Notes: generated from the sequence alone by a model not told the origin. Counted from the first letter of the stretch, positions 44,555 through 53,501 are shown. The stretch is 64,000 nt of DNA from UJ101 sp965262705 (GCA_965262705.1 OZ253556.1:372001-436000); one strand, 5' to 3'. Made by a program: numbers and translations.

Positions 44555-44923
44555 ATGAAAGAAGTTATAATACTCATTATTATAGGCTTGACTGCAGGAA
44601 TTATAGGAGGAATGACCGGCTTAGGTGGAGGTAATATTGTAGTTCCTACACTTATTTTTGCTTTTGGATTTTCACAGATAAAAGCACAAGGTACTTCAGC
44701 GGCAATGCTTTTATTCCCTATCGGATGTTTAGCGGTCTATAATTATCACGTAAAGGGACAAATAAATTGGAAATTTGCTCTTGTCCTGGCATTTTTTTTT
44801 GTGATAGGAGGATTTTTTGGTTCTAAAATTGCTTTATCAATTGATGAAAAAATTGTTACGCGAATTTTTGGTATTTTAATGCTTTTTGTTGCCTTTAAAA
44901 TGCTTTACGGTTCGTTTAAATAA
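44555..44923 (+). CDS. Half-size TSUP (TauE/SafE) membrane transporter
   Basis: 122 residues. GLTAGIIGGMTGLGGGNIVVPTLIFAFGFSQIKAQGTSAAMLLFPIG is the standard first repeat of TauE/SafE exporters, followed by GGFFGSKIALSIDEKIVTRIFGILMLFVAFKML. Typical members are about 250 residues with two such repeats; this protein contains one and would have to dimerise. Similar half-size proteins occur in Bacteroidota, so it need not be a fragment. The substrate is unknown (family members move sulfite, sulfoacetate or other anions). Confidence 0.8.
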   Translation: MKEVIILIIIGLTAGIIGGMTGLGGGNIVVPTLIFAFGFSQIKAQGTSAAMLLFPIGCLAVYNYHVKGQINWKFALVLAFFFVIGGFFGSKIALSIDEKIVTRIFGILMLFVAFKMLYGSFK

Positions 44924-44988
44924 TCTTAAAATAAATTTCTATACGATAATATATAATACGCTAAAAAAACTATAAAAATATCATAATT

Positions 44989-46105
44989 ATGTTAGATTAT
45001 CTATTGAAATTCAAGCCTATTTTTAAAGAAAAAATGAGACCGTTGCAGAACACATAGAAAAATATGAAAAAGAAAGCATTTAGCTTCAAACTGCTTCTTT
45101 CTCAAAAAATTAAAATCCTCACAACCAAAAGGTTGCTCCGGTGTTTAATTTTTATCGGGCGTTGCATTTTTTTTGCTAAAGTGCTTTTTGCAACGGTCTC
45201 AAAATATGGGGAGGAAAAAAGTTAAAAAATATATTACATAAAAAATAGACGATAATAAAATAGGGGAAAGCTTTGAAATTTCGGGGGTTGAGCATAATAT
45301 TTCTATGGTTTCAATCGGCGCGCTAAAAGGGAAATCACTGAGTGAATTAATTATGCTTTATAAAGATGAATTCGTAGGCAAGAAAAATCATAAAAGATTT
45401 GGTAATCAATTTCCACTTTTAATCAAATTTATTGACGCGGCTGATGACTTGTTTATTCAAGTGCATCCTAATTATGTACTGGCAAAAGAACGGAATAGCT
45501 CCTTTAGGAAAACCGAAAGATGGTACATTATGGATACAGAGAACGATGCGGAACTCATTTTAGGATTTAATCGAAAAATAACTCTCTTTGAATATAAAGC
45601 AATCGTAGCTGATGGGAAAATTAAATCATATTTGAATCATAAAAAAATAAAAGTAGAAAATCATTTTTCATCAAAGCTGGATTAATCCACGCGATTTGCT
45701 CTGGCGTTCTATTAGCAGAAATACAACAAAACTCTTACATTACTTATCGTATATATGACTGGAATTGATTAGATGCAAAGGGAAAACAACGAGAACTGCA
45801 TACTGACTTCGCAGCGAATGCAGTGGATTATGACCTCATGGGCACATAGCTAAAAAAGGAAAATGAAAAGTTAGTTTCTTGTTCCTATTTTACGGTGAAT
45901 GAATTAAATATAACCTCAAAAAAATACCGTGATTTATCTTTTATGGATAGCTTTGTTATTTATATGGGAGTAGAAAGGCGAACCGAAATAGCTTGCTGAC
46001 ATCATAAAACGACAGTATATCAAGGAGGAACCGTTTTAATTTCCGCTACATTAAATGAAATAGAATTATGCGGGTAAGGAAAAGTATTAGAAGTTTATGT
46101 TTAAC
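44989..46105 (+). pseudogene. manA: Mannose-6-phosphate isomerase (class I), disrupted by a MITE and stops
   Basis: The frame starts MLDYLLKFKPIFKEK at 44989, is cut by a MITE at 45036-45200, and resumes with WGGKKLKNIL, IGESFEISGVEHNIS, then FIDAADDLFIQVHPNYVLA (zinc-site region), WYIMDTENDAELILGFN. After a stop near 45685 it continues with IHAICSGVLLAEIQQNS, NITYRIYDWN, RELHTDF, SCSYFTVNELN, YRDLSFMDSFVIYMGVE and GGTVLISATLNEIELCG. Removing the element rejoins KEKIWGG, the family's N-terminal motif. Several nonsense changes in the 3' half show long-standing decay. Interconversion of fructose-6-P and mannose-6-P is therefore lost here. Confidence 0.88.
45036..45200 (+). mobile_element. MITE-like element inserted in manA, perfect 5-bp duplication AAAAT
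   Basis: Complete 165-bp copy, GAGACCGTTGCA ... TGCAACGGTCTC, A-to-B orientation. Target duplication AAAAT at 45031-45035 and 45201-45205. Deleting the element plus one copy of AAAAT restores the manA frame at KEKIWGG. Read from manA, the element adds MRPLQNT and a stop. Confidence 0.95.
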
Positions 46106-46138
46106 CGCTGCAAGTAAGCGCAATTTAAAGGTCTCTTA

Positions 46139-46456
46139 TTATTTAATTTTCACTTTTATAGGGCCTCTATAAGAAACATGCCCCCCTCCTATTTCATCAA
46201 GATTTACATCAAGATTATCACTTGTATCAATTCCTACTAAATTTACATCTATTTCACTATCATTGCTGAACTTCACATTGATAGAACCATCTTCATTTAG
46301 TGGTACAAAGCCATACTTCGTATAGGGCGTCTCCACTTTATTTGTAAGTTCATTGGCATATAAGTTAGGGATAATATTCAAGTTTTTAACCGTTAGGAGT
46401 GTTAAATTCACTGCAATTACCGTTAACACAAACTTAGTAAATGGGTCTATTTTCAT
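46139..46456 (-). CDS. Small membrane-anchored protein of unknown function
   Basis: 105 residues. One N-terminal hydrophobic segment (TKFVLTVIAVNLTLLTV) followed by an extracytoplasmic region with YGFVPLNEDGSINVKFSND, IDVNLVGID and LDVNLDEIGG, alternating residues that suggest beta strands. I recall similar short proteins from Flavobacteriia and Cyanobacteria-like contexts but no function. It is convergent with the manA pseudogene. Confidence 0.65.
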   Translation of the reverse strand: MKIDPFTKFVLTVIAVNLTLLTVKNLNIIPNLYANELTNKVETPYTKYGFVPLNEDGSINVKFSNDSEIDVNLVGIDTSDNLDVNLDEIGGGHVSYRGPIKVKIK

Positions 46457-46777
46457 AATACTTTGATTTTATTGTCAATACACAAAAGATAAAAAAATAA
46501 AACTGTTTCATAATAAATTTTATTGATTTAAATTTTTTTTATCGCTAAATAAATAGGGGGAATTTTATTTAACTATTTACTAATCTAAAAATAACAATAA
46601 CTTAACACAGAACCTTTTTAAACTTTCTTTATTTGTATTTGAAAATTTTTACATACAAAATTGAAGAAAAAGTGAAAAGAAAAGAGTTTATTGGCTGCTG
46701 GGGGCGTTTACCTTGCTTCTAACTTCATTACCTTGCAACGGTCTTAGAATATAAATAACACATTAACAATAATAAAA
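46457..46777. other. Gene-free spacer with a solo IS end
   Basis: About 320 bases, AT-rich. The only structured content is at 46719-46746, where TTCATTACCTTGCAACGGTC repeats the right end of the degraded IS at 16452-17820. No coding frame was seen. Confidence 0.55.
46719..46746. repeat. Solo right end of the IS/MITE parent element
   Basis: CTAACTTCATTACCTTGCAACGGTCTTA matches the IS right terminus (17792-17820) with one or two changes in its sub-terminal part. No partner end is found within a few hundred bases upstream; it ends 31 bases before the metallophosphoesterase ATG. Confidence 0.7.
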
Positions 46778-48652
46778 ATGAAAGAAGAAAATAACAGCAG
46801 TTTTTCTAGAAAGAAATTTATAAAAATTTCTGCCTTAGGTGCAGGCTCTTTAATGTTGGGATTAGCCTGTAATAATGAAGATGGTATTAATCCTGATAAA
46901 CCTGATTATGATGATACGAGCAAAAAAGTGAAAATTCCCATTCCCTCATCTAAAAGTTATCGCTTTGGTATTATGGGAGATACGCAATGGGTAAATCGGT
47001 ATAAAGATAAGTCATCTGGAGAATCTTATTATCTTGATGATGGTAAAAATCCAGCCACTTGTGCTATAGACATCATCAATACGCTTAATGAACATTTTGT
47101 TAAAAATGGAGTAAAATTTGTAATACAGGTAGGGGATTTGTCGGATGGAGCATACCGGGGAGCGTTTTACGTAAAAAACCACAAAACAAATCAATATATA
47201 AAAAGGACTGAGGAAGATACTTACGACATACGAGCACGTTATACACAACATTTATACAATGCTAAAATTGGGTTCTTTCCTTTGCGTGGAAACCACGATA
47301 ATTATGATACTGAGCAGGGCGATTCAACCTCAAAACATTTTGTTAAAGCTTTTCCTCAAACTCAAAACGGCTTGCATAATAATGAAAAGGCGCAGCAAAA
47401 AGCATTTAATGCTGAAAACCCCGACGAAGATTTTTTACCTAAAATCATCCGTAACAATAAATCAACTTTTCCATTAGGAGAAAATTTTAGCAGCCCGCAA
47501 GGGATGGAAGGCCTTTCGTATAGTTTTGACTTTAAAAATACGCGGTTTATTTTTTTAGACCAGTATATTGAAAAAATCCCCATTCATAAGCAGCAAGATT
47601 GGATTACTAGCCGGTTACAAAGAGACCGTAAGGCTTTACCTCATGCTATGGTGTTTAGCCATGCTGGGTTATTGCTCCAAGACCATGTAGATAATCTGTT
47701 TGCGATTAATGGAAAAAAGAATGAACCTGCAAGCGATGATGGCAGTGAGCAAGCCCATTGGGAAAATACCTATATTCAAAGTATGTATGAGAATGGTGCT
47801 AAGTATCATATCTGTGGTCATGATCATATGCATGATCGCAGTTATATTTATACGACAAAAGGGCATGATGGAAATGGCGAAGGCAAAAAAATTACCCAGC
47901 TTATCTGCTCTTCTGACAGTTCCAAATTTTATACGCCTAAGGTGCCCTCTAATGACGAAACCTATTGTGGCGGAAAAAGACAAATAATGTTATCTCAAGA
48001 ATTGTGGCGAGTAGGTTATTATATTGTTACAGTTGATGAAGAACATCTTGATATTGAGTACTATTCTGCAAATGTCGGTTCCATAGGCAATAACATTTTA
48101 ACCACTCCAGATTTAGTGTTTACACCGCGTGAAAAGTTTGGTTATAGCCTTAACGGTAAAGAATTCCTGATAAAAAAAGGGGAACCCTATACAAAAGTTA
48201 CAGACATAAGTCCCAATAAAACCCAAATGAAAATTTTAAACGGTGATTATATATTAGATCTTAAAGACCATAGTGAGAGAAATTTTTATCGTGAAGTATC
48301 CACGGGATGGTATAAAACTACTGACTCCTTTAGCGACATACTCATTTTAAGAGGCATGGAAAATGAGAAGGGAGGGATTAAGACTGAAACTTTTGTATTG
48401 GAACTTAGTTATAAAGAAGAGTTGACGCAAGAAGATTTAAAAATTGGAAAACTTGCCCTCGTTACAGATAAAAAAGGGATATGGATTAAAGCGGCAGAAA
48501 AAAACATTTATAATGAAAATAAAGAAGAACGTTTCATTTATGGCCCCTATAAAAAGGCGTATGGCTTAGGGACGTATGGAATTGATGCGGATAAAAAAAC
48601 AGTTTGGGCTGTGATTAATTATAATGGGCGTTTTGCAGTTAGAAAGGTCTAA
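46778..48652 (+). CDS. Metallophosphoesterase lipoprotein (calcineurin-like)
   Basis: 624 residues. The leader FSRKKFIKISALGAGSLMLGLACNNE combines a Tat-like SRKKFIK with a lipobox (LGLAC), so export as an anchored lipoprotein is likely. Whether the Tat route is used is uncertain, because the second Arg is Lys. The metallophosphatase core is complete: FGIMGDTQW, VIQVGDLSDG, LRGNHDNYD, VFSHAGLL and HICGHDHMHDRSY. The C-terminal 200 residues (WYKTTDSF, GIWIKAAEKN, YGPYKKAYG) are a beta-rich extension I do not recognise. Substrates could be phosphodiesters or nucleotides outside the cell. Confidence 0.85.
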   Translation: MKEENNSSFSRKKFIKISALGAGSLMLGLACNNEDGINPDKPDYDDTSKKVKIPIPSSKSYRFGIMGDTQWVNRYKDKSSGESYYLDDGKNPATCAIDIINTLNEHFVKNGVKFVIQVGDLSDGAYRGAFYVKNHKTNQYIKRTEEDTYDIRARYTQHLYNAKIGFFPLRGNHDNYDTEQGDSTSKHFVKAFPQTQNGLHNNEKAQQKAFNAENPDEDFLPKIIRNNKSTFPLGENFSSPQGMEGLSYSFDFKNTRFIFLDQYIEKIPIHKQQDWITSRLQRDRKALPHAMVFSHAGLLLQDHVDNLFAINGKKNEPASDDGSEQAHWENTYIQSMYENGAKYHICGHDHMHDRSYIYTTKGHDGNGEGKKITQLICSSDSSKFYTPKVPSNDETYCGGKRQIMLSQELWRVGYYIVTVDEEHLDIEYYSANVGSIGNNILTTPDLVFTPREKFGYSLNGKEFLIKKGEPYTKVTDISPNKTQMKILNGDYILDLKDHSERNFYREVSTGWYKTTDSFSDILILRGMENEKGGIKTETFVLELSYKEELTQEDLKIGKLALVTDKKGIWIKAAEKNIYNENKEERFIYGPYKKAYGLGTYGIDADKKTVWAVINYNGRFAVRKV

Positions 48653-48659
48653 CTATAGA

Positions 48660-48850
48660 AGACCTTTTCAAAAAGCACGCTAACCACTACAAGTAAGCGA
48701 TCGAAAAAAATTAAACCTCAAAGTGAACTAATGAGTGTGGAGAATTTTCATTTTTTGAGACGATTACTGAGCATAGTCTAAAAAAGGAAGTCATTTGAAA
48801 CTAGATACCTTCATTTTCATGCTTTTTCATACGTTTTGCAAAGCCTTATT
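48660..48850 (-). mobile_element. Degenerate MITE-like element
   Basis: GACCTTTTCAAAAAGCACGCTAA at the left and ACGTTTTGCAAAGCCTTA at the right, with recognisable ATGAGTGTGGAGAATTTTCA and GGAAGTCATTTGAAACTAGA blocks of a B-to-A copy. Both termini are mutated. TATCTTTG (48881-48888) follows as a -7-type element, about 125 bases before the next gene. Confidence 0.6.
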
Positions 48851-49013
48851 TTATTATTAAAAGTGTGTTGAAAAAAGACCTATCTTTGAAATATTTAATT
48901 CTTCTAATCCACAGCCATCAGAAATTAATAAGGCAGACCAAAAACAGGTCTAAAGTGTATAAACTGCATGGTTTAATAGAGGGAGAAATAACAATAATTC
49001 AAAGCAATTAAGT

Positions 49014-49649
49014 ATGACAACAGATTTATACATAATTAGTAACATAAAAACGTCCAAATCAGACGTCTTAGAAAAAAAGGACGAGTACATAGATCAGTTG
49101 AAAGCACTAAAACTAGAGCATTGTACATATCCAAAAATTGTCAGTACCAATCCATATAGAGAAGAAGGGGTTAAAGAAGAAGGGGATTGGGAATATCAGC
49201 TTCCCGAGACTTATGATGAGAAAACAGATTGCATAGTACCCGATCTAGAAGCAGCTGGAATCATCTATTTCACAAGTCCATTTGTGTTTGGTTTTATAGA
49301 AGTGTATGAAAACTGTTTAGAACTTTCATCAATTTACCGGTATTCTTATTTGTATCAATTCAATGAATTAGATTTTATGTGGGACTTCAGAAAAACTGCT
49401 TATCGAATTATCAGAGTTTTTGGGGGCACTGAAATAATCTATTTGGCAGATAATGCTTGTGATAAACTTTCAAAATATTTAGAATGTCAAGTTTGGGAAG
49501 GAGTTTCTTATCATGAAGTTAAGCAAAATATACTTTCTGATGGACTGCCTTATGCTTCAAACTACCAACGGCTAAAGTCAGAAGACTTGAGCTATAAAGA
49601 TATTAGAGAGGTAGTATTTGATGATTTTAAGGATTTGAAAATCAATTAA
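49014..49649 (+). CDS. Hypothetical protein, 211 residues
   Basis: Soluble, acidic and aromatic-rich (many Tyr, Glu, Asp), without signal peptide or membrane segment. Visible features are SNIKTSKSDVLEKKDEYIDQL, EEGDWEYQLPETYDEK and GTEIIYLADNACDKLSKYLE. I do not recognise the family; small acidic proteins of this look include immunity and SMI1/KNR4-like proteins, but no diagnostic motif supports that. It is flanked by repeat remnants and followed on the opposite strand by rnhB. Confidence 0.65.
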   Translation: MTTDLYIISNIKTSKSDVLEKKDEYIDQLKALKLEHCTYPKIVSTNPYREEGVKEEGDWEYQLPETYDEKTDCIVPDLEAAGIIYFTSPFVFGFIEVYENCLELSSIYRYSYLYQFNELDFMWDFRKTAYRIIRVFGGTEIIYLADNACDKLSKYLECQVWEGVSYHEVKQNILSDGLPYASNYQRLKSEDLSYKDIREVVFDDFKDLKIN

Positions 49650-49746
49650 TAATGAAATAAAAAAATTATAGTATAATATCTTTGCGAAAAGCACTCTATC
49701 AAATACGAATCAGTACAAATTAAAAATCTAAATTCAATTCTAATTT

Positions 49747-50322
49747 TTAATAAAGCAGTTTAAATGTCTTTCGGTGAAAAGGCGTTATGCCATATTTTTC
49801 AATGGCTTTCCGATGTTTTCGGGTAGGGTACCCTTTATTCGTTAGCCAGCTATAATTTGGATATTTCTTATGTAACTTTACCATAAAGTCATCTCGATAG
49901 GTTTTAGCCAAAACAGAAGCTGCGGCAATATTCATGTATTTTCCGTCACCTTTTACTATCGTTTTACAAGGAATGTCATCGTAAGGCTTAAACCTATTTC
50001 CATCTACTACAATATGTTGAGGACGAATTTTAAGTTTATTTAATGCCCGGTGCATGGCTAATATGGAGGCATTTAAAATATTAATTTTATCAATTTTATC
50101 GTGCTCTACAAAGGCTACCGCATAAGAAATACATTCTCTTTCAATTACTTGCCTTAGTTTATATCTTCTTTTCTCGCTAATTTTCTTTGAATCATCTAAC
50201 TCTTTAGAAGAAAAACCGGCGGGTAAAATAACGGCGGCAGCGGTTACCGGGCCTGCAAGACAACCGCGCCCGGCTTCATCACAACCCGCCTCTAACTTTC
50301 CTTTTTCTAATTGCCGCCACAT
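49747..50322 (-). CDS. rnhB: Ribonuclease HII
   Basis: Cuts RNA in RNA-DNA hybrids and single ribonucleotides in DNA. 191 residues. GCDEAGRGCLAGPVTAAAVIL holds the catalytic Asp-Glu pair. HIVVDGNRF, TIVKGDGKYMNIAAASVLAKTYRDD and the C-terminal NKGYPTRKHRKAIEKYGITPFHR complete the family signature. It is the first gene of a minus-strand group with the PPIase and GldI genes downstream in map order, but the 42-base gap to the PPIase leaves co-transcription open. Confidence 0.95.
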   Translation of the reverse strand: MWRQLEKGKLEAGCDEAGRGCLAGPVTAAAVILPAGFSSKELDDSKKISEKRRYKLRQVIERECISYAVAFVEHDKIDKINILNASILAMHRALNKLKIRPQHIVVDGNRFKPYDDIPCKTIVKGDGKYMNIAAASVLAKTYRDDFMVKLHKKYPNYSWLTNKGYPTRKHRKAIEKYGITPFHRKTFKLLY

Positions 50323-50363
50323 TTGTTTTTTGGGGATTGAACCCTTTAGCTAAGAGACTCTTT

Positions 50364-51476
50364 TTAGAAAATTTCCATTTCAAAAAACAGCGTGGAATTT
50401 GCTTTTATGGGGCCCATTTGGTTTGATCCATATCCCAGTTCAGGAGGAACAATCAGAAATAACTTTGTTCCTTTCTTAAAGGTAGCCAATGCTTCATCCC
50501 ATGCTTTAATTACACGCCCTTCACCTACTTGAAATTTAAATGGCTCGTTTCTGTCATACGAAGAGTCTATCTTAGAACCGTCTTCTAAATATAAGGTATA
50601 GTGGGTTGAGGCTAACTCTCCATTTTTATAAGGGGCATCGGTGCCTTCCCGTTCAATGACATACTTTAATCCTGATGCCGTTGATTGTGCTTTTTTAAGT
50701 AAATCTTCTTTTTTATCCATAAAAATCTTTTTTGCTTTTTCATTTTTTACTTTCCTCTCTGCAAGATATTTTTCTCTTGCTTCTTTCTGCATTTTTGCTC
50801 CAATGGACTTAGATTTGGTTGTCATTGCCGTCGAATCTCTCGAAGTAAAAACCTTTACCGCATCAAATGCCTGTGCTTCTTTTCCTTTTCGGATGATTTC
50901 CAGGTAATTAATGGTTACAGGCACCTCTGGCATATCTCCGCTCTTTGTTTTCACTTGTATGATAGAATCAATGATATTTAATCCTTTAACAACTTCTCCG
51001 AAAACCGTATGCCTTCCATTAAGGTGGATTGTAGCCGTATCCGTTATAAAAAATTGTGAACCATTCGTATTAGGACCGCTATTTGCCATGGCTAAAACGC
51101 CTTTTTTATCTAATTTTAAATTGGGGTCGAATTCATCAGGAAAAGAATATCCCGGACCGCCTTGCCCGTTTCCATCAGGATCTCCTCCTTGAATCATAAA
51201 GTGGTTAATGACTCGATGAAAAGTTAGTCCGTCATAAAAAGGAATGCCTGCTTTTTTAGCCTTGTTAGGTATTTTTCCTTCTGCTAATCCCACAAAATTG
51301 GCAACAGTAACCGGCGCTTTTTTTTCTTCTAATTGAATGATCATATCGCCTTTGCTGGTCATCATATGGGCATAGAGGCCATCTTTTAAGTTCTTATAAG
51401 TTTCTTTATCTAGTTTCATTTTAGATCCGCATGAAATGATTAATAATGTTGTGATTAGTACTGTAATTTTCTTCAT
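50364..51476 (-). CDS. Cyclophilin-FKBP fusion peptidyl-prolyl isomerase, lipoprotein
   Basis: 370 residues. Lipoprotein leader (LITTLLIISCGSK). A cyclophilin domain (about 35-200) with FYDGLTFHRVINHFMIQGGDPDGNGQGGPGY, NTNGSQFFITD and LNGRHTVFGEV retains the usual Arg/Phe/Gln active-site pattern. A basic helical linker (REKYLAERKVKNEKAKKIF) leads to an FKBP domain (about 270-370) with GSKIDSSYDRNEPFKFQVGEGRVIKAWDEAL and VPPELGYGSNQ. Two isomerase folds in one chain are uncommon. It ends two bases before gldI and probably folds envelope proteins with it. Confidence 0.93.
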   Translation of the reverse strand: MKKITVLITTLLIISCGSKMKLDKETYKNLKDGLYAHMMTSKGDMIIQLEEKKAPVTVANFVGLAEGKIPNKAKKAGIPFYDGLTFHRVINHFMIQGGDPDGNGQGGPGYSFPDEFDPNLKLDKKGVLAMANSGPNTNGSQFFITDTATIHLNGRHTVFGEVVKGLNIIDSIIQVKTKSGDMPEVPVTINYLEIIRKGKEAQAFDAVKVFTSRDSTAMTTKSKSIGAKMQKEAREKYLAERKVKNEKAKKIFMDKKEDLLKKAQSTASGLKYVIEREGTDAPYKNGELASTHYTLYLEDGSKIDSSYDRNEPFKFQVGEGRVIKAWDEALATFKKGTKLFLIVPPELGYGSNQMGPIKANSTLFFEMEIF

Positions 51477-51478
51477 CT

Positions 51479-52024
51479 TTATAAAGGTTTTAATTTTAAT
51501 ATTTCCAATTCTATAATAAGCGGTTGCAACGGGCCAATTTTATTTCCGTCTCCTCTAAAACCATAAGCTGAGAACGAAGGTACCAATAAAATTGCTTTTT
51601 CACCCTCTAAGAGTATTCTCAGCAGAGTCGTTAGGGCACGAATTTGTTTAGTCTTGCCCATCACGGCATATCTCGTTCCGATGTCTTCTTTACTGTATAT
51701 TAGTTCATTATCAAAATTATATACGGCATACGTATAATTAATTTGTGCGTTTGCATCTGCTTCTTTTGCTCCTGATTTTTTCTTGAGGTATGCCCACCAA
51801 AAAGCATTAGAATCAGCTATAAAATGTAGTGAATCATTTTCACTTATATAATTTAAAATGATTTTTCGGTCTAGCTCAAAGTCTTTTCTTGCTAACGACT
51901 CTTCAACTTTGGCTTTTTGTTTTGAAGATTTACTCATCGGCATCCGGGGCTTAGGATGAGCGCATGACAGAAAGATTAGGTTAAAAACCAATGGCAAAAT
52001 AATTTTTATTTTACAAGGATGCAT
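51479..52024 (-). CDS. gldI: Gliding-motility FKBP-type lipoprotein GldI
   Basis: 181 residues with a lipobox (LIFLSCAHPKPR). The C-terminal FKBP-like region has YTYAVYNFDNELIYSKEDIG and LRILLEGEKAILLVPSFSAYGFRGDGNKIGPLQPLIIELEI. The size, the N-terminal SSKQKAKVEESLARKDFELDRKIILNYI stretch and the neighbouring FKBP and DHH genes match GldI of Flavobacterium. Family knowledge: GldI is needed for gliding and the linked type IX secretion. Two bases separate it from the fusion PPIase gene. Confidence 0.82.
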   Translation of the reverse strand: MHPCKIKIILPLVFNLIFLSCAHPKPRMPMSKSSKQKAKVEESLARKDFELDRKIILNYISENDSLHFIADSNAFWWAYLKKKSGAKEADANAQINYTYAVYNFDNELIYSKEDIGTRYAVMGKTKQIRALTTLLRILLEGEKAILLVPSFSAYGFRGDGNKIGPLQPLIIELEILKLKPL

Positions 52025-52039
52025 AAATTAATTTCTTAG

Positions 52040-52173
52040 TGAGACCTTTGCGTAATACAAAAACATCATAAATATTAAAGTCTTTAACTTCAAAACTGCT
52101 TCCTTACTTCGACAAGCGGTTATTGAGCCTTTCGAAAATGTAAGCATTTTTTTGTTAACGTGCTTTTTACAAA
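52040..52173 (+). mobile_element. Degenerate, shortened MITE-like element
   Basis: GAGACCTTTGCGTAATAC, CTTTAACTTCAAAACTGC, a TTCGACAAGCGGTTATTGAG insertion, then AATGTAAGCATTTTTTTGTT and a mutated end CTTTTTACAAAGATAG. The middle of the MITE is missing. It resembles the remnants at 35217 and 59836. Confidence 0.6.
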
Positions 52174-52179
52174 GATAGC

Positions 52180-53196
52180 TTAGTTTTTGTTTAATTCATT
52201 TTTATATACGATAATAATTTTTTTAAAATTCTCAACCGTCTCATGCAAAGAAAGTCTTGATTTTCCTCCAGCGGCATTAAGGTGCCCCCCTCCTTCAAAA
52301 TAAGTTCTTGCAAATTGATTTACATCAAACTTCCCTTTCGATCGAAATGATATTTTAATAATTCCCGCTTTTTTATCTTCAATAAAAATGGCGGTAAAAA
52401 TAATTCCTTTCAGTGCTAATCCATAATTTACGATTCCTTCTGTATCGCCTTTTTTATAATTACACTTTTGCAGTTCATCTAAAGATAATGAGCTATAGGA
52501 AGTATTATATTTCGGTAAAATAACTAAATTATTCAAGGCTTTTCCCATCAATTTTAGACGACTGATAGAATTGTTGTCATATACGTTTCCGTGTATTTCA
52601 GCTTTATCGGCACCTAATTCAATTAAGTGAGCAATCACACGATGCGTTTCGGCAGAGGTTGAAGGATAACGAAAAGCACCGGTATCAGTCATAATTCCGG
52701 TATATAAACAAGTGGCTATTTTAGAAGAGAACGCCTTTTTTCCTCCCATCTTTTCTAAGAAATTATATGCCATTTCAGCAGTAGATGAAATTGTAGGGCA
52801 AGAGTACATAATATCAAAAGTATCCGGTTGTTCATGATGATCTATCATTATTTTCAACCCGGAAGATTTTTTTACGATTTCCCCTAATTCATCCAAGCGG
52901 TGCAGCGCATTAAAATCGATAATAAAAATTAAATCGGAATGGACAATAAACGACTTCAACTTAGTTTTATCCTCTTTTTCAAAAATATGAATGTCTTGGC
53001 TGTTGGGCATCCATTTTAAAAAGTCAGGAAAATCGTTAGGCGAGATGATTTTTACCTCATGCTGAGGGATTAAAAAATGGTATAAAGCGAGACAAGAACC
53101 CAAAGCATCGCCATCAGGATTTTTATGAGGAAAGAGTGCAATTTTTTTTCTGGCAGCGAGCAGCTTTTTTAATTCTTGAATACCTTGTTCATTCAT
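52180..53196 (-). CDS. DHH-family phosphoesterase (NrnA-like nanoRNase/pAp phosphatase)
   Basis: 338 residues. The DHH domain has FPHKNPDGDALGSCLALYHFL, FIIDFNALHRLDELG, IMIDHHEQPD (the DHH motif) and TGIMTDTGAFRYPSTSAETHR. The C-terminal DHHA1 domain has ARTYFEGGGHLNAAGG. Family knowledge: NrnA-type enzymes degrade short RNAs and 3'-phosphoadenosine phosphate with Mn2+. A TACCTTTG -7-type element (53202-53209, minus strand) lies five bases before the ATG, suggesting a leaderless transcript. Confidence 0.92.
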   Translation of the reverse strand: MNEQGIQELKKLLAARKKIALFPHKNPDGDALGSCLALYHFLIPQHEVKIISPNDFPDFLKWMPNSQDIHIFEKEDKTKLKSFIVHSDLIFIIDFNALHRLDELGEIVKKSSGLKIMIDHHEQPDTFDIMYSCPTISSTAEMAYNFLEKMGGKKAFSSKIATCLYTGIMTDTGAFRYPSTSAETHRVIAHLIELGADKAEIHGNVYDNNSISRLKLMGKALNNLVILPKYNTSYSSLSLDELQKCNYKKGDTEGIVNYGLALKGIIFTAIFIEDKKAGIIKISFRSKGKFDVNQFARTYFEGGGHLNAAGGKSRLSLHETVENFKKIIIVYKNELNKN

Positions 53197-53201
53197 TTCT
53201 G

Positions 53202-53209
53202 CAAAGGTA
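53202..53209 (-). promoter_or_regulatory. Candidate -7 element of the NrnA-like gene (TACCTTTG)
   Basis: Exact TAnnTTTG on the minus strand, five bases before the ATG at 53196. If real, transcription would start at or next to the start codon. No -33 TTG was identified. Confidence 0.35.
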
Positions 53210-53292
53210 GTAAAAATGCGTTTGCTTGTAATGGGGTTTATTCAAGGGGTTTATTCAAGAAAGAGCACTCTAACAAAAAAATCGTGGAATTT

Positions 53293-53402
53293 GAGGGGCG
53301 AGCGTTAGGGATAGGAGCGGTATCCTTTTTCTTGGGGTGAGATTTTTTACCCCAAGAAAAAGATGAAGCGGATAGCCCGACCGCCATCAGGCGGGAACGC
53401 CC
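53293..53402 (+). ncRNA. Flavo-1-like structured RNA element (copy 3)
   Basis: GGGGCGAGCGTTAGGGATAG, the hairpin CTTTTTCTTGGGGT...ACCCCAAGAAAAAG (extended here by matched T/A changes), GATAGCCCGAC, CCGCC/GGCGG and GGAACGCCC. It lies between the NrnA-like gene and maf. Confidence 0.62.
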
Positions 53403-53501
53403 TAAAAAAGAACGATATTTTTAGCTAATGCTGGCTTGAAATGGGTTAGGGTGCTTTTTGTAAAGGTCTCGATAAATAAAAATATTTTTTATATTTGGCA
53501 G

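Noticed and set aside
44555..44923. TSUP gene as a truncated pseudogene
   Set aside because: Half-size members occur in Bacteroidota and this frame ends cleanly with no decayed second half downstream (manA starts 65 bases later).
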